Positions 1-11,106 of a stretch of 40,129 bases of DNA are shown one piece after another. A program made the translations under genes and the position numbers. The notes below the pieces were generated by a model. It had not been told where the DNA came from and did no database searches. It worked only from the letters and a program-made list of their open reading frames with translations. Location: NCBI GenBank assembly GCA_016283775.1, contig JAEENL010000148.1, forward strand, positions 1 through 40,129, read 5' to 3'. This DNA comes from Lachnospiraceae bacterium. Lineage in GTDB: Bacteria; Bacillota; Clostridia; Lachnospirales; Lachnospiraceae. Numbering within the stretch: position 1 is the stretch's first letter; each line of letters starts with the position of its first letter.

Positions 1-31
1 ATCCTGAGCCAGGATCAAACTCTCATGTTTA
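1..31 (-). rRNA. rrs: 16S ribosomal RNA, 5' end only
   Basis: The reverse complement contains the universal bacterial 16S start AGAGTTTGATCCTGGCTCAG, the site of primer 27F, about 8 nt from the expected mature 5' end. Only the first 30 or so nucleotides are inside the window; the gene continues leftward out of it. The exact mature end is estimated by analogy with Bacillus 16S. The operon reads away from the origin, as usual for ribosomal RNA operons near oriC. Confidence 0.95.
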
Positions 32-71
32 AATGTTTGTTTGATTCGTTTCAGAACTTCTTCTGGCTTAT

Positions 72-119
72 GTCAATGACCACTTACGAGGCACAAGTCT
101 GTGCCGAGTGGTCGTTGAC
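72..119 (-). other. Hairpin in the 16S leader transcript
   Basis: Within the roughly 300-nt leader between the rRNA promoter and 16S there is a long local hairpin. An outer arm of about 12 bp (GTCAATGACCACT pairing with AGTGGTCGTTGAC) encloses a perfect inner GGCACA/TGTGCC stem with a 4-nt loop. It is probably involved in leader folding or processing. The rest of the leader (about 120-330) shows no gene, and I could not assign a boxA or boxB antitermination site with confidence. Confidence 0.55.
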
Positions 120-335
120 CTTTTTCTAAAGAAAATAGCAAAAGTTGTTCCGTCTCTCGATCTCTCGATCAAGAGTCTTACTGTTTTAAGGTTTTTGTCC
201 TTAAGTACCCGATCACCGAAATGATCAGGCTGAAAATCTTTTTGAAATTTTCAGGGTTGTTTAGCTGTTTAGTTGTCAAGGATCGTTTGAAATGCTTTCG
301 CATCTCGTTTGCTCCTTTTCGCAAGGCGCTCGAAT

Positions 336-395
336 AGATTACCACGGAAAAAGAAGTTTGTCAACAATTATTTTTAAAAATTTTAAAAATTTTTT
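336..395 (-). promoter_or_regulatory. rRNA operon promoter with UP-like element
   Basis: On the minus strand a perfect -35 TTGACA (359-364) and a -10 TAATCT (336-341) are separated by 17 bp. Directly upstream (365-395) is a run of A and T tracts resembling an UP element, as expected for a very strong rRNA promoter. Transcription would start near 329. The UP-like tract begins only a few bases after the 3' end of tRNA-Ser. Confidence 0.85.
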
Positions 396-401
396 GTTGA
401 G

Positions 402-489
402 CGGAGAAAGAGGGATTTGAACCCTCGCGCCGGTTGCCCGACCTACACCCTTAGCAGGGGCGCCTCTTCGGCCTCTTGAGTATTTCTCC
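402..489 (-). tRNA. tRNA-Ser (anticodon GCT)
   Basis: The minus strand folds as a class II (long variable arm) tRNA of 88 nt. The acceptor stem GGAGAAA pairs with TTTCTCC and the discriminator base is G. The anticodon loop carries GCT (453-455), reading AGC and AGU, and the T-loop has the GTTCAAATC pattern. CCA is not encoded. The gene lies just upstream of the rRNA promoter with no terminator visible between, so its transcript could continue into the rRNA leader. Confidence 0.95.
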
Positions 490-551
490 GAACCGAACTG
501 CGTTACCAAAGGTATTCAGTTTCGCCTGTGTAACACACAGACGCAACGAAC

Positions 552-580
552 AGTTTATCAAAGAATTGCTTCGTTGTCAA
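552..580 (-). promoter_or_regulatory. Promoter of tRNA-Ser
   Basis: Minus-strand TTGACA (575-580), 17-bp spacer and TAAACT (552-557), ending about 60 bp before the tRNA. This would also serve as a distal promoter for the rRNA operon if the tRNA transcript is not terminated. Confidence 0.8.
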
Positions 581-610
581 ATACTTTTTGAATAATTCCC
601 AAAAACAGGC

Positions 611-2374
611 TCATTCAACAGATATGATAAACCCAATGCCCGATATTTCCCCATTTGCGGGGATCACCTTATTAAACTCTTCGCATGTGATATTCAGGAT
701 GTTTCCTGATACTGAGGCCGAGGCGCACCATATATTTGATACGGCGATATCCCCGGTGAAGGGGATGGATACGGACCAGTCTGAAATATCGGTATTTCCT
801 GTGTTTTTCACTGTCAGATCGTATTGAAAAAACATTTTGCCTTCAGAATCCCATGTATTCGAGATATTAAGTATATACTCCCATGTACCGGCGGCACCAT
901 CGAACAAGCCTTGCGGAAAAAGCGGTGAAACCGGCTCTGTTTCATCTTTCCCGGGCGTCTCGGTCTTTACAGGATCAGCCGCTTTACCTGTAGGCTCTCC
1001 GTTTAAAATATCGATCAGCCAGCGTCCTTCCTCACTTAAGTCATCAAGCTTTAAAGAATGCTTCAGACTGCAGCTGCTTTTGATAAGCGCGGATGATTCG
1101 TTCTTGTTTGAAAGATTCCAGCAGATATAACTGATCCCCTTGCTGTCCATGGCTTCTACCCACTTATTTGCAGAAGCGATGTCCAGCGCGCCGTTTCCGG
1201 AGGCGTCGCAGATGCCGTATTCGGTAACAAAAACGGGAAGCCCATTGTTCACAGCATCCGTCATTTTTTTTCTAAGGTCATCCTTATGGGTTGCCGCGTA
1301 GAAATGCAGTGCATACATGATATTTGTATAGCCTTCTATCGGATCCTTTGCGGCCTGGTCCACATATTGTGACCAGTTTGGCGTACCCACGATGATCACT
1401 GCGTCGGGATCGTTTTTCTTTATTATCGGGATGATCTCAAGCGCGTATTTCTTGATCGACTGCCAGGATGTGCCGCCGTTTGGCTCATTGCATATCTCGT
1501 AAATAACGTTGTCGTGACCGGCATATTCTTCGGACATCTCCCTGAAAAAATCCTTTGCGTCGGAAATGTGGACGTTTGGATCTTTGTCATTAAGGACATG
1601 CCAGTCGATCAGGACATATAGATCCGCCTCGGTAGCATAGGAAACGCCGTCTTTTACCAGTTTTCTGAGCTTTGCTTTATCTCCGCCCGAGCAATAACCG
1701 CCGTATTCGTCGGTGTACATTGCGAGACGCACCACGTTTGCGCCCCATTCCTCACTAAGCTCTCTGAACAGGGTTTTGTTTACATACTCCGGAAACCATG
1801 CAATTCCGTGTGTGCTCACACCTCTTAGCTGTACTGCATTTCCGTTCTTATCGGTAAGCTGTGTGCCTGTTACTGACAGGGCTCCGCATGATGAGGGATG
1901 TCCGGAAGAAATCTTTTCTGCTGCTTTGGTTGGTACCGCGGTGGGAGCAACTGTCGGTGTTTTGTCAGGAGCCTTTGTCGGCGTGGGAACAGCAGTGACG
2001 GCAGGCGTATTTGTTGCCGTGGGAATGACCGCGGCCGATGTCGGAGTTGCTGTAGGTATCAGTGTTCCGGATGCCGGTGTCGGAGTAGCTGTAGGTATCA
2101 GCGTTCCGGATGCCGGTGTCGGAGTTGCTGTAGGTATCAGTGTTCCGGACGTCGGTGTAGGTGTCGCGGTTGGAATGATCGCCCCATGTGTCGGCGTTAC
2201 AGTCGGTGTCGATGTTTCAGCCGCTGCCACGATCGGTGTCGCGGAAATACCGGGGTTTTCGATTGCGATTTTGTTCGCGCATCCTGCAATAAACAAAATA
2301 CAAAGTAAAAATGAAAAAAAGAACAACCTTTGTTTCGTTGTTCTTTTTGTTACTGACATTTTTTCAGCGTTCAT
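611..2374 (-). CDS. GH5 cellulase (endoglucanase) lipoprotein with C-terminal CBM2-like domain
   Basis: Predicted secreted endo-beta-1,4-glucanase, 587 aa from the chosen start. A lipoprotein signal peptide ends in the lipobox FIAGC (lipid Cys32). A Thr-Pro-rich linker covers about 45-150. The GH5 catalytic domain (about 165-460) shows the acid/base Glu297 in CNEP and the nucleophile Glu385 in VTEYG. The last 100 or so residues resemble a family 2 cellulose-binding module (WSVSIPF, PANGEISGIGF). The start was chosen because it overlaps the fumarase beta stop (ATGAACGCTGA), suggesting coupling; an internal ATG at 2359 is the alternative. It is the last gene of the gyrase-fumarase run, and no clear terminator follows. 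GH5 assignment is firm; cellulose as substrate is inferred from the family and the binding domain. Confidence 0.92.
   Translation of the reverse strand: MNAEKMSVTKRTTKQRLFFFSFLLCILFIAGCANKIAIENPGISATPIVAAAETSTPTVTPTHGAIIPTATPTPTSGTLIPTATPTPASGTLIPTATPTPASGTLIPTATPTSAAVIPTATNTPAVTAVPTPTKAPDKTPTVAPTAVPTKAAEKISSGHPSSCGALSVTGTQLTDKNGNAVQLRGVSTHGIAWFPEYVNKTLFRELSEEWGANVVRLAMYTDEYGGYCSGGDKAKLRKLVKDGVSYATEADLYVLIDWHVLNDKDPNVHISDAKDFFREMSEEYAGHDNVIYEICNEPNGGTSWQSIKKYALEIIPIIKKNDPDAVIIVGTPNWSQYVDQAAKDPIEGYTNIMYALHFYAATHKDDLRKKMTDAVNNGLPVFVTEYGICDASGNGALDIASANKWVEAMDSKGISYICWNLSNKNESSALIKSSCSLKHSLKLDDLSEEGRWLIDILNGEPTGKAADPVKTETPGKDETEPVSPLFPQGLFDGAAGTWEYILNISNTWDSEGKMFFQYDLTVKNTGNTDISDWSVSIPFTGDIAVSNIWCASASVSGNILNITCEEFNKVIPANGEISGIGFIISVE
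2041..2157 (-). repeat. Three 39-bp tandem repeats in the cellulase linker
   Basis: Three consecutive near-identical 39-bp units (2041, 2080, 2119) encode a 13-residue Thr-Pro-rich unit (SGTLIPTATPTPA) in the linker between the lipid anchor and the catalytic domain. The repeat is in frame, so copy number changes would alter linker length without breaking the gene. Confidence 0.9.
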
Positions 2375-2894
2375 ACAGATCGTTTCCTTTATCATCGGCG
2401 ACCACCACACAGGGGAAATCTTTTACTTCAAGCCTGTAAACGGCTTCTGTTCCGAGGTCTTCGTATGCTACTATATCTGCTTTGGTTATGCATTTTGAGA
2501 GAAGCGCTCCCGCACCTCCCACAGCGGCAAAATACACCGCATGGTTCTTTTTCATGGAATCCTTTACTGCCTGCGTCCTTCTGCCTTTTCCGATCATTCC
2601 GGTTAAACCGAGATCAAGGAGCGTCGGAGTATATCTGTCCATGCGCCCTGCGGTCGTGGGGCCGGCAGATCCAATCACCTGACCGGGTCTTGCGGGGGAC
2701 GGTCCAAGATAATAGATGGTCTGATCCTTGATATCCATAGGCAGATCCTTGCCGTCCGCCAGAGCTTCTGTCATGCGCTTGTGCGCCGCATCCCTTGCGG
2801 AATACATCACTCCCGTGAGATAAACATAATCTCCCGCGGTAAGCTCCTGCACCTTATCTTTTGTAAGTGGAAGTTCCAAGTGTATTTTTTTCAT
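2364..2894 (-). CDS. Fumarate hydratase, beta subunit (class I, Fe-S type)
   Basis: The 176-aa protein matches the C-terminal (beta) half of oxygen-sensitive class I fumarases and L(+)-tartrate dehydratases. It has the characteristic GSAGPTTAGRMD segment followed by GMIGKG and YFAAVGGAGAL. With the alpha subunit encoded just upstream it would form the [4Fe-4S] enzyme that interconverts fumarate and malate. The split two-gene form is common in anaerobes and archaea. A ribosome site (TTTGGAGAAATC) precedes the ATG, 44 bp after the alpha gene. The sequence alone cannot exclude tartrate dehydratase, but the usual clostridial role is fumarase. Confidence 0.9.
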   Translation of the reverse strand: MKKIHLELPLTKDKVQELTAGDYVYLTGVMYSARDAAHKRMTEALADGKDLPMDIKDQTIYYLGPSPARPGQVIGSAGPTTAGRMDRYTPTLLDLGLTGMIGKGRRTQAVKDSMKKNHAVYFAAVGGAGALLSKCITKADIVAYEDLGTEAVYRLEVKDFPCVVVADDKGNDLYER

Positions 2895-2938
2895 TTGATT
2901 TCTCCAAAGAACAAGTAAACAGAGTATTTCCCGTGCAT

Positions 2939-3781
2939 TCAGATCATGCGTGTCACGTGTCTGTTCACGTGACAGCAGATATTTACGGCAACGGGAAGTC
3001 CCGCGATGTGTGTGGGGAAAGTCTCGATGTTTACGCCAAGCGCGGTGGTCTTTCCGCCAAGGCCTCCGGGGCCGATGTCCATCTCATTTATTTTTTCCAA
3101 AAGTTCTTTTTCAAGAGCCGCAATATGAGGTAACGGCGAGGGTTCGTCGAGATTTCTTGTGAGTGCCTTTTTTGCTAGGAGCGCGCATTTTTCAAAGGTT
3201 CCGCCTATGCCGACACCTATGACCATCGGAGGACATGCGTTCGGACCTGCAAGCTTTACGGCGTCAAGCACCGCTGCCTTTACGCCTTCGATCCCTTCTG
3301 CGGGTTTAAGCATATAAACTCTGCTCATGTTCTCACTTCCGAAGCCTTTTGGAGCAAGGGTGATGCTGACATTTTCACCCGGAACGATGCGGGTATGGAT
3401 GACCGCAGGAGTATTGTCGCCTGTGTTTACGCGGAGAAGCGGATCACCTACTACGGATTTTCTTAAAAAACCTTCGGTATAGCCCCTTCTCACTCCTTCA
3501 TTTATCGCATCTTCAAGAGGTGCTCCCGTAAGATGCACATCCTGCCCTACTTCTATGAAGATCACCGCCATTCCGGTATCCTGGCAGATAGGGATGAGCT
3601 CTTTTTTTGCGATCTCCATATTTTCGGTGAGCTGCGAAAGCACGAGCTTTCCGAGTTCCGTGGTCTCCTGCGTTTTTGCGCATATAATCTTTGAGCTGAC
3701 ATCATCTGCCAGCTCAATGTTTGCCTTGAGGCACATATCTTTTATGGTTTCGGTAATAACTGAAGTGTCGATATCACGCAT
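2939..3781 (-). CDS. Fumarate hydratase, alpha subunit (class I, Fe-S type)
   Basis: This 280-aa protein is the N-terminal (alpha) half of class I fumarase. The three conserved Cys regions that hold the [4Fe-4S] cluster are visible: [20 protein letters not shown] and CCHVNRH near the C-terminus. The reading frame is open further upstream, but the ATG at 3781 was chosen: it gives the typical start [13 protein letters not shown], has AGGAGAG at good spacing, and overlaps the gyrA stop by 8 nt (ATGCGTGA). The longer Lys-rich extension would be unlike the family. Translation is probably coupled to gyrA. Confidence 0.92.
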   Translation of the reverse strand: MRDIDTSVITETIKDMCLKANIELADDVSSKIICAKTQETTELGKLVLSQLTENMEIAKKELIPICQDTGMAVIFIEVGQDVHLTGAPLEDAINEGVRRGYTEGFLRKSVVGDPLLRVNTGDNTPAVIHTRIVPGENVSITLAPKGFGSENMSRVYMLKPAEGIEGVKAAVLDAVKLAGPNACPPMVIGVGIGGTFEKCALLAKKALTRNLDEPSPLPHIAALEKELLEKINEMDIGPGGLGGKTTALGVNIETFPTHIAGLPVAVNICCHVNRHVTRMI

Positions 3782-6296
3782 TCTCGTCGGTCTCTCCTGA
3801 TACTTCTGAACTTTCCGCTTCTTCTTCGCCTTCTTCGGAGTTTTCTTCGGAACTTGCTTCAACCTTTGCCATTCCGGCCACAAAGGAATCTTCTTTCTTG
3901 AGGTTGATGAGCTTTACTCCCGATGTGTTACGCCCGATGATGTTGATCTCGCATACGCGGATCCTGATCATGGTTCCGTCGTTAGTGATCATCAAAAGCT
4001 CGTCACTTAGAACGACAGCCTTTACACCCATAACATTTCCGGTCTTATCGGCAAGCTTGTAGCATCTTACACCCTTACCGCCGCGGTGGTGCTTGTCAAA
4101 TTCCGTGATCGCGGTGAGTTTTCCGTATCCTTTCTCGGATGCGATGAGCAGGAATTCTCCGTCGGACGCGAGGTTCATCGAGATTATCTCGTCGTCATCG
4201 TCGATGTTCATACCGATGACGCCCGCTGCCGAACGGCCGAGAGTCCTTACTTCTTCCTCGTAAAATCTGGTGCACATGCCCTTCTTTGTAACAAGGATGA
4301 TGTCATCGTTTCCGTTGGAAAGCTTCACTTCGACTATATCGTCATCATCGCGGAGGTTGATCGCTCTGATGCCTTTTTTAAGGATATTGCTGAATTCGGA
4401 TAGCTTTGTGCGCTTTACGATACCGTGCTTAGTAACAAAAATAACCGTGTTTTCGTCGTCTATGGTCCTTACGGGAAGCATTGCGACTATCTTTTCTTCG
4501 GCCTGTAACGACATGAGATTTACCATTGCCGTTCCGCGGGAAGTCCTTACAGCTTCGGGGATCTCGTAGGCTTTGAGTTTGTATACGCGTCCTTTGCTCG
4601 TAAAGAACAGGATAGTCTGGTGGGTCGTGCAGGTGAACATCTCTTCAACGATGTCCTTGTCGATGATCTGCATTCCCTTGATGCCCTTGCCTCCGCGCTT
4701 CTGACTCTGGAAGTTGTCGGGAGTCATGCGCTTGATGTAGCCAAGGCGTGTCTTTGCGATGATAACGTCAACATCCGGGATGAGATCCTCGTCGATGAAA
4801 TCATCGACATCAAGGCCGATCTGTGTCCTTCTTTCATCTCCGAATCTGTCGCGTACTTCGGTCATTTCTGTCTTGATAACGCCGAGGAGCAGCTTTTCGT
4901 CGGAAAGGATAGCCTTGAAATTGTCTATCTTCTGCATCAGTTCGGCATATTCCGCTTCGAGTTTTTCGCGTTCCAGTCCGGTAAGGGCACGGAGACGCAT
5001 GTCAACGATCGCCTGTGCCTGGATATCATCAAGTCCGAAACGGGAAATGAGCTGTTCCTTTGCTTCCGCAACGTTCTTTGAACCGCGGATTATCTTGATC
5101 ACTTCGTCGATGTTGTCGAGAGCGATGAGAAGACCTTTTACGATATGAGCGCGCTCTTCCGCTTTTCTTAAGTCATATTTGGTGCGGCGTGTTACCACAT
5201 CCTCCTGATGTCTTAAATAAACAGAAAGAAGCTCAAGGAGATTCAATATCTTCGGCTCATTTTCAACAAGCGCGAGCATGATGATGCCAAAGGTATCCTG
5301 AAGCTGTGTATGCTTGTAAAGCTGGTTTAAGATGACGTTGGGATTCACGTCGCGGCGGAGCTCGATGCAGATGCGCATTCCTTCACGGCTCGATTCGTCG
5401 CGGATCTCAGTGATGCCGTCTATTTTCTTTTCTCTTGAAAGCTGGCCGATGGTTTCAACAAGCTTTGCTTTGTTTACGAGGTAAGGAAGCTCTGTGACGA
5501 CTATCCTGTTTTTGCCGCCCTGCATGGGTTCGATATCGGTAACGGCGCGGACTTTGACCTTACCGCGGCCTGTGCGGTAAGCTTCTTCTATCCCTCTTCT
5601 TCCGAGTATGGTGGCGCCTGTGGGGAAATCGGGACCCTGCACTATCTGCATCAGTTCCTCGATGGTGGTCTCTTTTCCTTCGATCTTGTCATCGATCAGG
5701 CGGATCACGGCGTTTATCGACTCCGTCATGTTGTGAGGAGGGATATTGGTCGCCATTCCGACTGCGATACCTGTGGTACCGTTTACGAGGAGGTTAGGAA
5801 AACGGGCCGGCAGGACTGTCGGCTCTAATTCCGTCTCATCAAAGTTTGGAATGAAATCAACGGTCTCTTTTTCTATGTCGGCAAGCATTTCCACGGAAGT
5901 CTTGGAAAGACGCGCTTCCGTGTATCGCATTGCAGCCGCTCCGTCTCCGTCTACGGAACCGAAGTTTCCGTGTCCGTCGATAAGGGGATAGCGGGTAGAC
6001 CATTCCTGTGCAAGGTATACCAAAGCACCGTAAATGGAGGAGTCACCGTGAGGATGATATTTACCCATCGTATCACCGACGATACGGGCACATTTTCTGT
6101 GCGGCTTGTCGGGACCGTTGTTCAGTTCGTTCATCGCGTGCAAAATGCGGCGCTGAACGGGCTTGAGTCCGTCTCTCGCATCGGGAAGCGCACGCGCGAC
6201 GATTACTGACATCGCATAGTTGACATACGATGTTTCCATCGTTTTCTTTAAGTCAACTTCCTGGATCTGATCGAATTGTTCGTTTATGGTATCCAA
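3774..6296 (-). CDS. gyrA: DNA gyrase subunit A
   Basis: The 840-aa breakage-reunion subunit of gyrase, which introduces negative supercoils with GyrB. The catalytic Tyr125 lies in AAMRYTEAR, the quinolone-determining segment [10 protein letters not shown] is at 81-90, and the GyrA box QKRGGKG, needed for DNA wrapping, is in the C-terminal domain. The last 30 or so residues form a Glu/Ser-rich acidic tail. The Gly at residue 90 aligns with Asp87 of E. coli. The gene lies 14 bp downstream of gyrB and overlaps fumarase alpha. The GyrA box argues for gyrase rather than topoisomerase IV. Confidence 0.98.
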   Translation of the reverse strand: MDTINEQFDQIQEVDLKKTMETSYVNYAMSVIVARALPDARDGLKPVQRRILHAMNELNNGPDKPHRKCARIVGDTMGKYHPHGDSSIYGALVYLAQEWSTRYPLIDGHGNFGSVDGDGAAAMRYTEARLSKTSVEMLADIEKETVDFIPNFDETELEPTVLPARFPNLLVNGTTGIAVGMATNIPPHNMTESINAVIRLIDDKIEGKETTIEELMQIVQGPDFPTGATILGRRGIEEAYRTGRGKVKVRAVTDIEPMQGGKNRIVVTELPYLVNKAKLVETIGQLSREKKIDGITEIRDESSREGMRICIELRRDVNPNVILNQLYKHTQLQDTFGIIMLALVENEPKILNLLELLSVYLRHQEDVVTRRTKYDLRKAEERAHIVKGLLIALDNIDEVIKIIRGSKNVAEAKEQLISRFGLDDIQAQAIVDMRLRALTGLEREKLEAEYAELMQKIDNFKAILSDEKLLLGVIKTEMTEVRDRFGDERRTQIGLDVDDFIDEDLIPDVDVIIAKTRLGYIKRMTPDNFQSQKRGGKGIKGMQIIDKDIVEEMFTCTTHQTILFFTSKGRVYKLKAYEIPEAVRTSRGTAMVNLMSLQAEEKIVAMLPVRTIDDENTVIFVTKHGIVKRTKLSEFSNILKKGIRAINLRDDDDIVEVKLSNGNDDIILVTKKGMCTRFYEEEVRTLGRSAAGVIGMNIDDDDEIISMNLASDGEFLLIASEKGYGKLTAITEFDKHHRGGKGVRCYKLADKTGNVMGVKAVVLSDELLMITNDGTMIRIRVCEINIIGRNTSGVKLINLKKEDSFVAGMAKVEASSEENSEEGEEEAESSEVSGETDENA

Positions 6297-6310
6297 TTTA
6301 TTTTTCTCCG

Positions 6311-9334
<3,024 letters not shown>

Positions 9335-9338
<4 letters not shown>

Positions 9339-9544
9339 TTTTCTATCTTTATCTCTTTTCCGTTGTAGGAAACAATGTCTCCGTCAAAAAGCTTTCTGCC
9401 GCGTCTGTCGTCGGTCTCGCCGTTCACTTTGACCTCGCCGTTCTGTATCACTATCTTCGCTTCCACACCGGAATCCACCAGTCCCGCTGCCTTGAGCGCC
9501 TGGCCGAGTTTTATGTATTCTTCTCTTAAGTGTATTATTTCCAT
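9335..9544 (-). CDS. yaaA: S4-domain RNA-binding protein, YaaA type
   Basis: The 69-aa protein is essentially one S4 domain: EYIKLGQALKAAGLVDSG, then KIVIQNGEVKVNGE and RRGRKLFDGDIV. Homologues occupy the same position between dnaN and recF in Firmicutes and are usually annotated as S4-domain YaaA; the function is not well defined but RNA or ribosome binding is expected. Its ribosome site GGAGG is part of a GC-rich direct repeat that occurs twice in the gap after dnaN. Confidence 0.93.
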
Positions 9545-9548
9545 ACTT

Positions 9549-9644
9549 CCTCCGCAGCGCAGCTGCGGAGAGCCCCGCGGCTTTGAGCGCTATTATTCGG
9601 AATGCGGAGCATTCCGGGTCCTATTCCCTCCGCAGCGCAGCTGC
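9549..9644 (-). repeat. 18-bp direct repeats enclosing a palindrome between dnaN and yaaA
   Basis: On the coding (minus) strand the sequence GCAGCTGCGCTGCGGAGG occurs exactly twice, at 9627-9644 and 9549-9566, with a 78-bp period. The downstream copy supplies the yaaA ribosome site. Between them is a hairpin with 8-bp arms (CGGAATGC and GCATTCCG, 3-nt loop). Removing one copy plus the spacer would leave a compact dnaN-yaaA junction. This suggests a small insertion or duplication; no such element is recognised from memory. Confidence 0.75.
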
Positions 9645-9649
9645 AAAAT

Positions 9650-10759
9650 CTATCTTGCCGCGTTGAAATTGATGGGTAAGATGAGGTAAATATAGGATTC
9701 GTCTTCATTTTTTATGAAGCACGGTGCTTTTGCGTTGGTCATGTAGATCGTTATCTCTTCGTCATCGATAACCCTGATAACGTCAAGCAGGAACTTGGGA
9801 TTGAAGCCGATCATGATATCGTTTCCTTCTTTGTTGACGGAAAGATTCTCATTGATGGCACCCTGCTGCGAATTTACCTTGATGTTCATGGTGAAATCGC
9901 GGATATCAAGAATGATGGGCTTTTTGTCGGTCTCTTTGATAAAAAGTGTGGAACGGTCGATACTTTCGGCAAACGAACGTCTGTTGACTTTGAGCTTTGT
10001 ATCATAGTCGCCCGAAAGCATCTGGTTTATCTTGTAATATTCACCATCTATAAGTCTTGACAGGATGATGGTATTTTCAAGTTCAAACAAAACATGGTTC
10101 TTGGTAAAATAGATGTTTATCTCATCTTTTACCTCGCCTGAAAGTATCTTTGTGATCTCAAGCAGTGTCTTTCCGGGAATGATAACCTTGGTAAGCTTGT
10201 ATTCATCGTTAAGTGTTATCTTTCTGATGGCAATCCTGTGTCCGTCAAGCGCAACGACAGTAAGTTTGTCACCTTCTATCTCGAAAAGCTCACCTGTCAT
10301 GATCTTCTGGCTTTCATTATCCGAGATGGAAAATACTGTCTGGAGGATTATCTCTTTAAGTGAAAATTGCGATATCCTGATGGCATTCTGCTTTTCCACT
10401 GTGGGAAGATCAGGAAATTCCTCATCACTTAAGCAGTTAAAGGATGCTTCATTGTTACCGTATCTGATCGTCGCCATATAGTATTCGTTGGTCTCGATCG
10501 TGATCTCTTCATCGGTGATCTTTCTTACGATATCGGAAAACTTTTTTGCATCGATCGCTATGCTGCCGTCTTCAATGACTCTTCCTTTTACGATAGTCTC
10601 GATCGCCATCTCCATATCATTGGTGATGAATTTGATGTTGTTGCTGTTTGCCCTGATGACGATACATCCGAGTATGGGCATTGTTGTCTTTGCGGGAATG
10701 GCTCTCAATGAAATGTTGATGCTTTCCAGAATATCATTTTTTTTGCAGACGATCTTCAT
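9650..10759 (-). CDS. dnaN: DNA polymerase III beta subunit (sliding clamp)
   Basis: The 369-aa beta clamp tethers DNA polymerase III to the template as a ring dimer. The start MKIVCKKNDILESINISLRAI, the middle-domain segment VVALDGHRIAI and the C-terminal YLILPINFN are typical of the family, and the length is normal. A GGAGG ribosome site sits 8 bp before the ATG. The gene is separated from dnaA by the 347-bp origin region. The DnaA-trio element lies only about 30 bp upstream of its start codon. Confidence 0.97.
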   Translation of the reverse strand: MKIVCKKNDILESINISLRAIPAKTTMPILGCIVIRANSNNIKFITNDMEMAIETIVKGRVIEDGSIAIDAKKFSDIVRKITDEEITIETNEYYMATIRYGNNEASFNCLSDEEFPDLPTVEKQNAIRISQFSLKEIILQTVFSISDNESQKIMTGELFEIEGDKLTVVALDGHRIAIRKITLNDEYKLTKVIIPGKTLLEITKILSGEVKDEINIYFTKNHVLFELENTIILSRLIDGEYYKINQMLSGDYDTKLKVNRRSFAESIDRSTLFIKETDKKPIILDIRDFTMNIKVNSQQGAINENLSVNKEGNDIMIGFNPKFLLDVIRVIDDEEITIYMTNAKAPCFIKNEDESYIYLILPINFNAAR

Positions 10760-11106
10760 ACAAAAGTGCCTCCGTATTTATTATTGATTTATAGTAGTAG
10801 TAGTAGGGCCTGTGGATTTGTTGAAAAGTGGTGCGAGCCCTTTAAATTCAAGTTGTTTAGATGTTGGTAATAATCTTAATAAAATGTTTATAAAGTTTAA
10901 AAGTTCAAAAAACCGGTACAAAGGTCCCTGTTTAATTCCTGTGTAAATCGTGTGGATTTACTGTGGAAAAGACATTCTTTCATGTTTGAAATATATTTTC
11001 CACAATTTTCTAACACAATCCTTCAACAAAATGTGGAATGATTGTTACGAGTTTCTTCCTATTAATAATATATAAAAACAGGTGTTGATTGACCACAATA
11101 TATAGA
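10760..11106. other. oriC: Chromosomal replication origin (oriC), dnaN-dnaA interval
   Basis: This 347-bp gene-free, AT-rich interval between dnaN and dnaA carries a cluster of DnaA-box-like 9-mers. They are TGTGGATTT (10811-10819 and 10951-10959), TGTGTAAAT (10940-10948), TGTGGAAAA (10962-10970), TTTTCCACA (10996-11004) and TGTGGAATG (11032-11040). None is the perfect TTATCCACA, but TTTTCCACA-type boxes are common in Firmicutes origins. An AT-rich stretch (10771-10794) beside the dnaN start is the likely unwinding site. Gene orientation flips here: left genes are on minus and right genes on plus. Confidence 0.88.
10792..10819 (+). other. DnaA-trio basal unwinding element with adjacent DnaA box
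   Basis: Five perfect TAG triplets (10792-10806) are followed by the GC-rich GGCC and then a DnaA-box-like TGTGGATTT. This is the layout of the Bacillus subtilis DnaA-trio system: a DnaA box, a short GC cluster, then 3'-GAT-type triplets leading into the unwinding region. It points into the AT-rich stretch before dnaN. Function is inferred from architecture. Confidence 0.8.

Noticed and set aside
1713-2498. Long plus-strand reading frames opposite the cellulase, rich in Gly-Val repeats
   Set aside because: They are the complement of the Thr-Pro linker repeats, have no ribosome site and no recognisable domain.
3782-3883. Lys-rich N-terminal extension of fumarase alpha
   Set aside because: It is the antiphase reading of the acidic gyrA tail, and the start at 3781 has a ribosome site and a family-like N-terminus.
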